Shown here in pieces: positions 34,251 to 42,877 of a stretch of DNA of 64,000 nt. Below the pieces are notes generated by a model. It saw only the letters and a program-made list of their open reading frames with translations. It was not told where the DNA came from and searched no databases. The first letter of the stretch is position 1. The number at the start of each line of letters is the position of its first letter. This DNA comes from Actinomycetota bacterium (lineage in GTDB: Bacteria; Actinomycetota; Acidimicrobiia; IMCC26256; VFJJ01), in the NCBI GenBank assembly GCA_009886115.1, contig VFJJ01000018.1:46116-110115 (forward strand), written 5' to 3'. A program made the translations under genes and the position numbers.

Positions 34251-35108
34251 ATGGGAAAGCTCGACGGCAGGGTCGCGTTGATCACCGGAGGGGCGCGGGG
34301 TCAGGGCCGCAGCCATGCGCTGCACCTGGCTCGGGAGGGGGCCGACATCGCGTTCTGCGACATCTCCGAGCCGCTGAAGACCCCGCTGTACAAGACCGCC
34401 ACGGCTGCTGATCGGGTCGAGACCGAACGTCTGGTCAACGAGCTCGATCGGCGTTGCCTCGCCGTGGAGGCCGATGTTCGTGACCGCCCGGCGATCGAGG
34501 CGTTCGTGGCCCGCACGATGGACGAGTTCGGCCGCATCGACATCTGCCTCGCCAATGCCGGCATGACCGCCTTCGCCCCGGCGTGGGAGACGAGCTACGA
34601 GCTGTGGGACGAGACGGTCGACGTCTGCATGAACGGGGTCTGGAACATCTGTCGCAACGTGATGCCCCACATGATCGCGGCCAAGCGGGGCAACATCGTG
34701 ATCACGTCGTCGAACGCCGGCGTGACGCCCATCCCCAACATCGCGCCGTACGTCGCGGCCAAGCACGGCATCACCGGGCTGATGAAGGTCCTCGCCGTCG
34801 AGCTGGCTCCGTTCAACATCCGGGTGAACTGCGTGCACCCGTGCGGGGTGAAGACCGACCTCACGATGAACCAGGCCGGGCTCGACCTGTTCTCGGGCAA
34901 GGTGGGCGCCACGTTCGAGGAGGCCGAGCCGGCGATGAAGAGCCTGAACCTGCTCGACGTTGGGCTCATCGACCCGTCCGACGTGTCGGAGGCTGTGATG
35001 TTCCTCGTGAGCGACGCGTCCCGGTACGTCACCGGCTCGTCGCTGATGGTCGACGCCGGTACCACGATCTGTCCGCCCGGCTCTTTCCGAGGCTGGGACA
35101 TCGCGTAG
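34251..35108 (+). CDS. Mycofactocin-coupled-type SDR oxidoreductase
   Basis: 285 residues from ATG 34251 with AGGGGG upstream. GKLDGRVALITGGARGQGRS and the insertion between strand 2 and helix (CDISEPLKTPLYKTATAAD) are characteristic of the SDR subfamily that holds NAD(H) tightly and hands electrons to mycofactocin. Active-site residues: VITSSNAGVTPIPN, YVAAKHG. The end YVTGSSLMVDAGTTICPPG fits. It would oxidise an alcohol, often a steroid or terpene alcohol. No mycofactocin biosynthesis gene lies within the window, so coupling is inferred from subfamily. Confidence 0.83.
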   Translation: MGKLDGRVALITGGARGQGRSHALHLAREGADIAFCDISEPLKTPLYKTATAADRVETERLVNELDRRCLAVEADVRDRPAIEAFVARTMDEFGRIDICLANAGMTAFAPAWETSYELWDETVDVCMNGVWNICRNVMPHMIAAKRGNIVITSSNAGVTPIPNIAPYVAAKHGITGLMKVLAVELAPFNIRVNCVHPCGVKTDLTMNQAGLDLFSGKVGATFEEAEPAMKSLNLLDVGLIDPSDVSEAVMFLVSDASRYVTGSSLMVDAGTTICPPGSFRGWDIA

Positions 35109-35223
35109 CTCGTCAGCCGGGCCGACTCGTCGCCCACCCCGGCACGGAGTCGACCACCGATCCTGCCGGCGCCCGGGCCCGTGAGCCCGGGGTCGGCCTC
35201 CGAGGCCGTGGCGCTCGTCGGCG

Positions 35224-37602
35224 ATGAAGCGCCCCCCGGGGCGGCTCGGGTACGTTGCGCGGGTGCTGATCGACCCGGAAAAGTGCCAGTTCCTCTTCGG
35301 CGCCGACGAGCCGCCGTTCGACGTCGACGAGCTCGACGCCATGCTCGACCTCAGCGAAGGGGCGACTGCGACCGACATGCGGTCGGCGCTCTTGGGTGTC
35401 GTGTCGCGACAGGTGATCGAGGATCGGCCGGCCGAGACCTGGACGACCGTTCGTCGACTCCTCGATCTCGGGCTCAGCCGGGAAGCCGTCGCCGGACAGC
35501 TGCTTTTGGTCCTGACCGGTGCCATCCAGCGGACGCTCGGCGAGGGTGGTTCGACGAACACCGGCGTGAACCTCGACGGTGTCCCGCTCGGCTACGACGA
35601 GAAGCGGTACCTGCTGGCGCTGGCCCGACTGCCGATGCCGACGCCCGACCAGGTCGCCGACGCGGTCAACCAGGTCGTCGCCCAGGACCAGGGCAGCTCG
35701 CCCGGGCAGATCACCAGACGCGCGTTGGCGATCCTCGGTCGTGAGCCCGACGACGAATCGGCGGCGTTCGGGGCGCGGAGCACGATCGAGGACGGCATCG
35801 AGGACGGGATCCTCGTCGAGCTGAGCGACGATCGCATCGTGCACCTTCCGAGCCTCACCAGCGACATCGTGCTCACGCATCGCATCACCGAGGCCGAGCT
35901 CGTCGTCGGCAGCCTGAGCTGTGTCGGCAACGACCTCGCCGGGTTCGCCTGGCGCGGCGACGTCTCGATCGACGGGCCCGGGCCTGGGGTGGGCTCCCCG
36001 ACCCGCGCCGCAAGCGTGGCCCCACCGTCGCCCGATCCAGCGAGGGAGGGTTCCGGGTCGGCGCTCGCCGTCATGTCGGTCGAGCCTGGGCACGTGGCCT
36101 GGGAGGGGCCGCCGGGCTGGCTCGATCACCTGCGCCCTGGCGATCTGGTCGCGGTGCGGGTCGGTGCCGACACCCGCATGACGATCGACGTGCTCGACGT
36201 CGAACCTGGCCCTGACGGTCGCCTGCTCGCGAGGCTCACCGACTGCTGGGACGATCAGAGTGCCTCCAACGGGCTCCCCGTGGTGGTGGAGCACCTCGTT
36301 GCCGCCCTGCTCCTCGACGACCCGTCGACCTTCGTCGAGCCCCGTCCGCCGATCGTCGAGCTCTGTGAGCTCGCTGGTCTGGAGGTACGAGGTGGCTTCG
36401 TGGCCTCGGGCGATGAGATGTGGGATGCGCTGAAACGCGACGAGCGGTTCGAGCGGATCTCGTTGGTCGTGGACGACCTCGCCCAGGTCGAGATGGCGAT
36501 CGACGTGCTCGATGAGCTCGAAGACTCGTTGTGCCCGCCCGCGCAGCTGCGTTCGCTGCTCGATCTGCTCAGCGGCAACGGCATCGTCTGCCCGGTGGTG
36601 GTCAACGAGTTGCTCGAGGTCGATCTCGTCCGAGGCGACATCGAAGCGGCATGTGCCGCTGCCGCCCGACTGGTCGAGGCCGCCCGCACCCCGGGTCAGC
36701 GGGCGTTGGCCCATCTCATCGCCGCGATGATCGAGGAGCGCTCGGGCGACGTGCTTTCCGCCGAGCACCACCTCGAGCTCGGCGTCCAGACCGGCGCCCG
36801 GTTCGGGCCGCTGCTCGATCGTCGGGCCTGGTACGCCTCTGATCGGGGCGACGCGGCGACGGCGCTGCGGTGGTGGACCATCGCTCCTCCCCTCGACGAT
36901 GACGACGTCGAGATGGTCCGGCGACATGTCGGTCGGAGCGGGGCGAAGCCGGGCCGGAACGATCCGTGCTGGTGCGGGTCGGAACGCAAGTACAAGACGT
37001 GTCATCTGGGCCGTCCCGAGGTCGCTGATCTTACCGACCGGGTCGAATGGTTGTGGAGCAAGGCGTGCAGCTACCTGGCTCGTCGAGGGGGGGCGGCGCA
37101 GGAGGCGCTCCAGACCTTGGCCCTCGCCCATCGTCAGGCGTCCGGTCGCTCGGTCGAGCCCTACGACCTCGATGAGGACGACGTGCTCGAGATGATGTCC
37201 GACCCCGCCGCGATCGACCTGGCCCTCGTCGAAGGCGGATGGTTCGCACGGTTCGTCAGTGACCGGGGGCCCCTGCTTCCTGAGGACGAGCGGGAGCTGG
37301 CAGCCTCGTGGGTCGAGGTGCCACGGTCGGTCTACGAACTCGTGAGCGTGGCCGACGACGGGGCGATCGTGGTGCGCGACATCGACACCGGCACGCAGCT
37401 GTCGGTCCACGAGCCGAACCTGGCCGGCCGGGGCCAGCCCGGAGACGTGTGGTGTGCCCGGGCCGTCCCCGACGGCCGAAAACACCAGTTCGTGGGTGTC
37501 GGATTCCCCGTCACCGCCGGTTCCGAGCGACTCGTCCTCGAGCAGTGCCGTCAGCTGGGCGGTGTCGACCTGGTGGCCCATGTGGCCGGCCTCTTGCAGT
37601 GA
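35224..37602 (+). CDS. Large SEC-C motif protein of unknown function
   Basis: 792 residues from ATG 35224; GTG 35263 is an alternative. No signal peptide. Near residue 577 lies a zinc-binding SEC-C motif, GRNDPCWCGSERKYKTCHLG (Cys-x-Cys...Cys-His), as at the tail of SecA but here in mid-protein. The N-terminal 115 residues look helical with a repeated DEL/ALLG pattern, and residues 400-560 form helix pairs like TPR/HEAT repeats. No enzymatic motif was recognised. SEC-C proteins often bind ribosomes or other proteins. It stands between the SDR and the cupin and has a long antisense open frame that I treat as a shadow. Confidence 0.6.
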   Translation: MKRPPGRLGYVARVLIDPEKCQFLFGADEPPFDVDELDAMLDLSEGATATDMRSALLGVVSRQVIEDRPAETWTTVRRLLDLGLSREAVAGQLLLVLTGAIQRTLGEGGSTNTGVNLDGVPLGYDEKRYLLALARLPMPTPDQVADAVNQVVAQDQGSSPGQITRRALAILGREPDDESAAFGARSTIEDGIEDGILVELSDDRIVHLPSLTSDIVLTHRITEAELVVGSLSCVGNDLAGFAWRGDVSIDGPGPGVGSPTRAASVAPPSPDPAREGSGSALAVMSVEPGHVAWEGPPGWLDHLRPGDLVAVRVGADTRMTIDVLDVEPGPDGRLLARLTDCWDDQSASNGLPVVVEHLVAALLLDDPSTFVEPRPPIVELCELAGLEVRGGFVASGDEMWDALKRDERFERISLVVDDLAQVEMAIDVLDELEDSLCPPAQLRSLLDLLSGNGIVCPVVVNELLEVDLVRGDIEAACAAAARLVEAARTPGQRALAHLIAAMIEERSGDVLSAEHHLELGVQTGARFGPLLDRRAWYASDRGDAATALRWWTIAPPLDDDDVEMVRRHVGRSGAKPGRNDPCWCGSERKYKTCHLGRPEVADLTDRVEWLWSKACSYLARRGGAAQEALQTLALAHRQASGRSVEPYDLDEDDVLEMMSDPAAIDLALVEGGWFARFVSDRGPLLPEDERELAASWVEVPRSVYELVSVADDGAIVVRDIDTGTQLSVHEPNLAGRGQPGDVWCARAVPDGRKHQFVGVGFPVTAGSERLVLEQCRQLGGVDLVAHVAGLLQ

Positions 37603-37618
37603 GCGCCGACGTTGGAGC

Positions 37619-38065
37619 TCAGCGCTTGCCGTGGAGCTCGACGAAGCGGCGCAACATGTGCTCGCCGTTGCTGACGTGCGCCACGGAGCCGTCAGGATCG
37701 AGGAACGCCAAGGGACCGAAGACGTTCGAGAGGTAGATCGTCTCGGTGGGAGTCGTGGTCGCGCCGTGCACGGCTCCGATGGGCTCGTAGATGAACGAGC
37801 CGGTCGGGGCGAACCCGCCGCGGTATTCGATGGCCCCGCTGAGCACGAGGAAGTTGGCGGGGCCCAGATGGACGTGCGGGGCGTTCACCTGGCCGGCGGC
37901 CGACTTGATGAGCGCCGTCCAGGCGCCGGTCTCCTCGCTGGCCCACAGCACCTTGAGGGCATTGCCCCCGCCGGTCTCGTCCCACGCCGTCGCCTCGGTG
38001 TCGACGAGGAGCGCGAACGGATCGCCGACGGGATACGGCGATGCTGCAGCTTGGGGCGTGGCCAT
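37619..38065 (-). CDS. Cupin-domain protein
   Basis: 148 residues from ATG 38065 (GAGGAGA upstream). Single cupin: NALKVLWASEETGAWTALIK, NAPHVHLGPANFLVLSGAIE (metal-binding His/His motif) and FIYEPIGAVHGATTTPTETI (third His). Resembles ChrR- or acetylacetone-dioxygenase-like cupins. May be a small dioxygenase or a ligand sensor; it has no regulatory DNA-binding domain. Convergent with the SEC-C gene. The 146 bases upstream probably hold its promoter. Confidence 0.75.
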   Translation of the reverse strand: MATPQAAASPYPVGDPFALLVDTEATAWDETGGGNALKVLWASEETGAWTALIKSAAGQVNAPHVHLGPANFLVLSGAIEYRGGFAPTGSFIYEPIGAVHGATTTPTETIYLSNVFGPLAFLDPDGSVAHVSNGEHMLRRFVELHGKR

Positions 38066-38211
38066 GGAGATCTCCTCGGTGGTGACGGCGAACGAGCGTA
38101 CCGACACGCCTTTGGGTGTTCCTGGGCCTCGGTGTCGCTCCGATGTCAGGGACTTTACGGCCATGGGTGCGGGTCGGGGACGCACGGGAACGACTCGCTG
38201 GCGCCGCGAGG

Positions 38212-39198
38212 TCACGTCCGGGCGACCGCTCGGCGTAGCGCCCGGAGCACGAGGTGCGGATCGCCGAGCCGGTGCCGGAGGTCGCGCTCGAGCCCTCCGA
38301 TCGGGTACAGGTTCTGCGGCGCCCGAGGGTCCTTGTGGGGCTCGGACGCGAAGCGCGGCAGCACGGCCGAGACCTCGGTCGCTCGCGCTGCGGCCGTCTC
38401 GACGGCTTCGGCGGCGTCGAGCTCGCAGCGCACGATCCCAGCCCACGGATGGCCGTCGGCCCCGGCGAGCTTGAGGTACCACGACCAGCGGGGCCAGCTC
38501 CCGCCGATGAGGAAGAGGGGGGTGCGCTCGCCCGGGCCCAGCCGAGCCACCACGTCGCGAACCATCGGCGGCAGGTAGCTGACATGGTGGGTCTTGACGA
38601 ACCCGACGGCGCCGGCGATCACCGGCTGGCGCAAAGGGCCGTCGACCACCACCCGCCGTCCGGGCTGGGCGTGGGCCGTGGCGACGCGGGCCTCGAGGTC
38701 ACCCATCCTGCGCTGCAGCGCCAGCATCAGCGGCTGCACCTCGTCGCTGGGCACGGGCGTGGGCAGGTACGTGCCGCACGCCGTCTCGATCGGGCCGGTG
38801 ACCGCGGGGGAGAAGACCCGTCGTGTCACCTCCGCAGCGACCACGGTCGCGGCGCCGTCGCAGAGCACCGCCCCGGCGGCATACGACGCTGCGATACCGG
38901 CATGGGTCTGGCCGTCTGCGTCGGTGATCCACACCCAGGCGTCGACGCGGCGTACGCCATCGACGAACAGCACGGGCCCGGCGACGGCTCCGCTGGGCCC
39001 GCCGCCGACCTGTTCGCTGAGCAGCGCCCCGCTGGTGGAGGCACGGCTCGGCCCGATCGGACCCCACTGATCGGCCGGTACCTCGAGCCCGACGTCGACC
39101 GGCGCCCGGGCCTCGTCGAGCTCGCCGGGCTCGTGCGCAGCGCCGTACTCGGGAGCCCAGGCCTCGATGGCGATGGTCGCCGCGCCGGTGCCGGTCAC
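38212..39198 (-). CDS. nurA: NurA-like DNA end-processing nuclease
   Basis: 328 residues from GTG 39198, whose GTGA overlaps the SbcC stop. VLFVDGVRRVDAWVWI holds the conserved Asp (Asp80) of the NurA active site; other conserved blocks are RRVVVDGPLR, GFVKTHHVSYLPP, GERTPLFLIGGSWPRWSWYL and PRAPQNLYPIGGLERDLRHR. Actinobacterial members of this group lie next to HerA. In archaea NurA is a 5'-3' nuclease that works with the HerA pump to resect DNA ends after Mre11-Rad50. Last gene of the HerA-SbcD-SbcC-NurA block. Function is by family and context. Confidence 0.78.
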   Translation of the reverse strand: MTGTGAATIAIEAWAPEYGAAHEPGELDEARAPVDVGLEVPADQWGPIGPSRASTSGALLSEQVGGGPSGAVAGPVLFVDGVRRVDAWVWITDADGQTHAGIAASYAAGAVLCDGAATVVAAEVTRRVFSPAVTGPIETACGTYLPTPVPSDEVQPLMLALQRRMGDLEARVATAHAQPGRRVVVDGPLRQPVIAGAVGFVKTHHVSYLPPMVRDVVARLGPGERTPLFLIGGSWPRWSWYLKLAGADGHPWAGIVRCELDAAEAVETAAARATEVSAVLPRFASEPHKDPRAPQNLYPIGGLERDLRHRLGDPHLVLRALRRAVART

Positions 39199-41585
39199 GT
39201 CACGACCTTGGTCACCGTGGCCCCGGTCGACGACCTCGTCACCTCGAAGCGGACGGGTACCCGCTGGGCCAGCTCGGCCACGTGGGTCACGAGGCCGACG
39301 ACCCGGCCCCGCGCGCCCAGCTCCTCGATCGCCGCGGCCACCGTGTCGAGGGTCTCGGCGTCGAGCGTGCCGAATCCCTCGTCGAGGAAGAGCGACTCCA
39401 GCGTGGCCGAACCTCGCGACGACAAGCTGGCGATCTGATCGGCCAGGGCCAACGCCAACGCCAGTGACGCAAGGAACGTCTCGCCGCCCGAGAGGGTGCG
39501 GGCGCTCCGGCGTTCGTCGGCGTTGCGATGGTCGACCACGGAGAAGTCGCCCGACGGCTCGGCCGTGAGCGAGAACTGCCCGCCGGAGAGCTCGTGCAGC
39601 CGGCCCGTGGCCGCGGCTGTGAGACCCGCGACGGCTTCGTCGAGCAGCCACTGCGGGAACTGGTCGGAGCGCAGGTGGCCGTGCAGCGCCCGGGCCGTGC
39701 GTTCACCGGTGACGAGCGACTCGACGATCTCGGCCAGCTCGCCGCGCCGGGTCGCGTCGAGGCGCAGCCGCTCCAGACGTTGGGCCGCCGCGGCGTGGGC
39801 GCCCGCCGCTTCGATGCGCAGACGTTGGGGATCGCCTGAACCGACGCCGACGCCGACGCCGCGCCCGTGTGCCACCAGCGTCTCGACCATCTCCCGGTAC
39901 TCCGCTCGGAGGCCCTCGACGTGGGCTTCGATGGTCTCGGCCCGCGCCCGCTGGGTCTGGGCCGAGACGCCCGCCCAGGCCACCAGCTCCCGCCAGGCGA
40001 ACGCCAGGTCGGAGCGGTCGGTGGGAGGTGGCCCGCCGGCCGTCACCGTGTCGCGTGCGGCGTCGAAAGCGGCCCACGCCTGGGTTGCGGCTCGCATCGC
40101 CGCCTGCTCGGCCGTCGTGGCCTCCTTGAGCCGAGCCGTCGCCTGCTTCGCCGCCTGCCGAGCTGCAGCCAGCGCACTGGCCGCACTGTCGAACGCCGCG
40201 AGCGACGCGCCCAGCGCGACGCCGTCGACGTGCTCGCCCATGGCCTTCGTCAGCTCGGCCACCCTGCGGTGCGCCCCGGCGAGCTGTCCCTGGAGCCGAG
40301 CGACGGCCTGATCGGCGCGGGCCTTGTCGACCTCTGCGGCCTGAGCCGTCGCCTCGGTCTGCGCCAGGTGCGTGCGGGCCTGCTCGAGCGGGCCCAGCGG
40401 CTGCAGCGTGGGGACGGTCGTCACCAGCTGCTCGCACACCGGGCAGTGCTCGCCGGTCCGCAGCGCTTCGGCCAGGGTGTGCGCGGCATGCGCTCGCTGG
40501 AGCTCCTCGATGCTGCGGCGCGCGGCGTCGACCGCGGCCGCTCCCCCTTCGGCCGTCTCGGCTGCTCGGCGCGCTCCACGCTCGGCGGTCGCGGTCTCGT
40601 CGAGGAGCCAATCGACGAGTGCCCGGGCTTCAGGGAGGGCCCGGTGCGCGGCATCGGCATCGTCGAGCGGCTGGCGATCGCCCAAGCGGCGCACGGCGTC
40701 GTCGGCAGCATCATCGGCGGCGATCGCGGCCTCGAGGACGTTCTCGGCGTCGGCGACGCCCGCGCGCCCGGCCCGCTGCCGCTCGGCGATGGTGTCGACG
40801 CCGTCGGGGATCACGAGCGCCGCCAAGGCGTCAGCGGCGCCTCGGGCCTGCTTGGTCGTGCCGGCTTCCTCCCGGCCTTGGGTGAGGAGCTCGTCGAGCC
40901 GTGGCTGGCTGGCGTCGATCGCGGTCGTCAACTCGTCGAGTGCCGCCAGCGCAGCATCGGCGGCCGCGATGGCCTCGGGGGTGGCGTCGGCCAGACGGGC
41001 CAGCTCCACGTCGTGCACCGCCCGGAGATCCTTGGCCCGCTTGGCCCGGCCGTCGGCCAGGCCCTGCACGACGGCGTAGACCTCGTGACCGAGCAGAGCG
41101 ATGAGCAGTTGACGGCGGTCCTTCGGGGCGGCGTGGAGGAAGCGGGCGAACTCGCCCTGGGGCAGCACGACGCACCGTGTGAACTGCTCGAAATCGAGAC
41201 CCAGCAGGGCGCTCACGACCGTGGTCACCTCGTCGGCCGTGCCGGCCAAGGGCACGCCCGCCTGCTCGAGACGAGCTTCCTTGGTGGTCGCGCCGCCGGC
41301 TTTGGTCCGGGCCACGATCCTGAGGGCCGTGTAGGTCGTGTCGCTCACCGCGAAGTCGAAGCGGATGCGGGCTTCCAGCCGTCCGAGACTGATGATCGGC
41401 GCCACGGCCCGGCGGTCGAGCCGGGGGATCGAGCCGTAGAGCGCGAAGCACATGGCGTCGACGAGCGACGACTTGCCCGCACCGGTGGGACCGGTGAGCG
41501 CGAACAGCTCGGCCCCGTCGAAGTCGACGACGGTCGCGTCGCGAAACGACGTGAACCCGGCCAGCTCAAGCCGAAGCGGCCGCAT
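39195..41585 (-). CDS. sbcC: SbcC/Rad50-type SMC-like exonuclease subunit
   Basis: 796 residues from ATG 41585, which overlaps the SbcD stop by 20 bases. Walker A LTGPTGAGKSSLVDAMCFALYG (residues 30-50), long coiled-coil arms, zinc hook HCPVC (near residue 380), signature LSGGETFLASLALALALAD and Walker B LFLDEGFGTLD. This is the ATPase that tethers DNA ends and gates the SbcD nuclease. The arms are shorter than in E. coli SbcC. Translationally coupled to SbcD upstream and NurA downstream. Confidence 0.95.
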   Translation of the reverse strand: MRPLRLELAGFTSFRDATVVDFDGAELFALTGPTGAGKSSLVDAMCFALYGSIPRLDRRAVAPIISLGRLEARIRFDFAVSDTTYTALRIVARTKAGGATTKEARLEQAGVPLAGTADEVTTVVSALLGLDFEQFTRCVVLPQGEFARFLHAAPKDRRQLLIALLGHEVYAVVQGLADGRAKRAKDLRAVHDVELARLADATPEAIAAADAALAALDELTTAIDASQPRLDELLTQGREEAGTTKQARGAADALAALVIPDGVDTIAERQRAGRAGVADAENVLEAAIAADDAADDAVRRLGDRQPLDDADAAHRALPEARALVDWLLDETATAERGARRAAETAEGGAAAVDAARRSIEELQRAHAAHTLAEALRTGEHCPVCEQLVTTVPTLQPLGPLEQARTHLAQTEATAQAAEVDKARADQAVARLQGQLAGAHRRVAELTKAMGEHVDGVALGASLAAFDSAASALAAARQAAKQATARLKEATTAEQAAMRAATQAWAAFDAARDTVTAGGPPPTDRSDLAFAWRELVAWAGVSAQTQRARAETIEAHVEGLRAEYREMVETLVAHGRGVGVGVGSGDPQRLRIEAAGAHAAAAQRLERLRLDATRRGELAEIVESLVTGERTARALHGHLRSDQFPQWLLDEAVAGLTAAATGRLHELSGGQFSLTAEPSGDFSVVDHRNADERRSARTLSGGETFLASLALALALADQIASLSSRGSATLESLFLDEGFGTLDAETLDTVAAAIEELGARGRVVGLVTHVAELAQRVPVRFEVTRSSTGATVTKVVT

Positions 41586-42738
41586 CGGCTTCCTCCAAGA
41601 GCTCGCCGAACAGGCCGAGCACTGTGTCGTCGCTCGCGCCTCGCTCGGCGAGGAACGCCGCCAAGAGCTCGCGGGGCGCCAGTCCGGCCCGGATCGACTC
41701 GGGACCGGGCCCGGCAACGGTGTCGGGGCGCTCGATCACGATGTCGACGGCGTCGGGGAACAGCGCCCGCAGGTCGTCTGCCAGTCCGGGAGCGGGCTTC
41801 TCGCGCACCCGCAGACGCAGGTACGCGTCGCCGGTGGTACCGGCGAGCGCGCCGAGTTGGGCGACGGTGCCCGTCAGCGTCTTCAGCGGCCGCCCGGCCA
41901 CGAGCGGCACGGTCCGGACCTGGGCCGGGCTGCCGACGCGGGCCTCGACCACCAGGGTCTGCTTGGCGTTCGACTCGTCGCCGAAGTCGAGCTGGAGCGG
42001 CGACCCGGCGTACCAGGCGGGGCACGCCGCGGCGATCTTCTGGGCCCGGTGCAGATGGCCGAGCGCCGCGTAGTGGGCCGTCCCGGGGAACGCCGTCGCC
42101 GACATGGCGTAGTCGACCGCGATGTGGGCGGCCCGCTCACCGGCACCGGGCTCGGCGCCCACCACGAACACGTGCGCCGCCACGAGGTTCACGGAGCGCT
42201 CGTCGAACCCCGCAGTGAGGACCGAGACGAGTGATCGCAACCGGGAGTCGTACGAGCCCACGTGGGTTGCCGAATCGCCGCCCATCAGCTCGTCGGCCTT
42301 CACCACGTATCGCTGCGAGAGGAACGGGATGCACGCCACCTGGACGGGCTCACCCGTGCTGCGGGCCTCGAACCGCACGACGCCACCCTCGTCCGGGGGC
42401 ACGAACGTGGCTCGGGTGGTGACCCCGGCCGCCCGCAGCAAGGGCTCGACGGCCTGGAGTCGGCGGGCGTTGTCGTGGTTGCCGGCCAACACGATCACCT
42501 CGGGGCCGGCACCCGAACCGCCGCGGGCCAGATCGGCGAGCGTCCGGTAGACGAGACGCTCGGCGTCGGGCGGGGGAGCGGCGGTGTCGAACAGGTCGCC
42601 GGTGACGAGCACCAGATCGACGGCCTCGGCTGCGGCCAGGGCCACGATCTCAGCCAGCGCCTGCTCGTGCTCGTCGGCCCGGGACCGGTTGCGCAGCGTC
42701 TTGCCCACGTGCCAGTCGGAGGTGTGCAGCAGCTTCAC
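41566..42738 (-). CDS. sbcD: SbcD/Mre11-type nuclease
   Basis: 390 residues from GTG 42738 (GGAGGG upstream). Calcineurin-like phosphoesterase motifs in order: TSDWHVGKT (Asp8, His10), TGDLFDTA, GNHDNARRL, AAHVFVVG and GHLHRAQ. With SbcC it opens hairpins and trims blocked DNA ends using manganese. An in-frame ATG further upstream (42801) adds only low-complexity sequence. The 139 bases upstream contain the palindromic element described separately. Confidence 0.95.
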   Translation of the reverse strand: MKLLHTSDWHVGKTLRNRSRADEHEQALAEIVALAAAEAVDLVLVTGDLFDTAAPPPDAERLVYRTLADLARGGSGAGPEVIVLAGNHDNARRLQAVEPLLRAAGVTTRATFVPPDEGGVVRFEARSTGEPVQVACIPFLSQRYVVKADELMGGDSATHVGSYDSRLRSLVSVLTAGFDERSVNLVAAHVFVVGAEPGAGERAAHIAVDYAMSATAFPGTAHYAALGHLHRAQKIAAACPAWYAGSPLQLDFGDESNAKQTLVVEARVGSPAQVRTVPLVAGRPLKTLTGTVAQLGALAGTTGDAYLRLRVREKPAPGLADDLRALFPDAVDIVIERPDTVAGPGPESIRAGLAPRELLAAFLAERGASDDTVLGLFGELLEEADAAASA

Positions 42739-42780
42739 CGCGCCGCCCTCCGCCTGTCGGGCGGTCGGCCCTTCCCCTGC

Positions 42781-42826
42781 TTTGTCCGCGATTTCGCGCA
42801 CCGCCGGTGAGAAATCGCGAAAAATA
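42781..42826 (-). repeat. Palindromic intergenic element, copy A
   Basis: Read on the minus strand, TTTTTCGCGATTTCTCACCGG is followed by CGGTGCGCGAAATCGCGGAC. Outer arms CGCGATTTC/GAAATCGCG (42787-42795 and 42811-42819) enclose an inner CACCG/CGGTG pair. A nearly identical 45-base element is at 57943-57990 on the plus strand. It lies between HerA and SbcD in the leader of SbcD. The T run precedes rather than follows the hairpin in the direction of transcription, so it is not a normal terminator. Confidence 0.75.
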
Positions 42827-42877
42827 GGGGGTAGGACGGGCGCTCGACCTGGGGGCGGCGGGCCGGGCCGGGAGCGG

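Noticed and set aside
35113..37581. A minus-strand frame of 822 codons opposite the SEC-C gene
   Set aside because: No motif is visible; the plus strand has the SEC-C zinc motif and normal hydrophobic patterning.
42781..42826. Rho-independent terminator for HerA
   Set aside because: In the direction of transcription the T run lies before the hairpin, and the element recurs at 57943 in another context.
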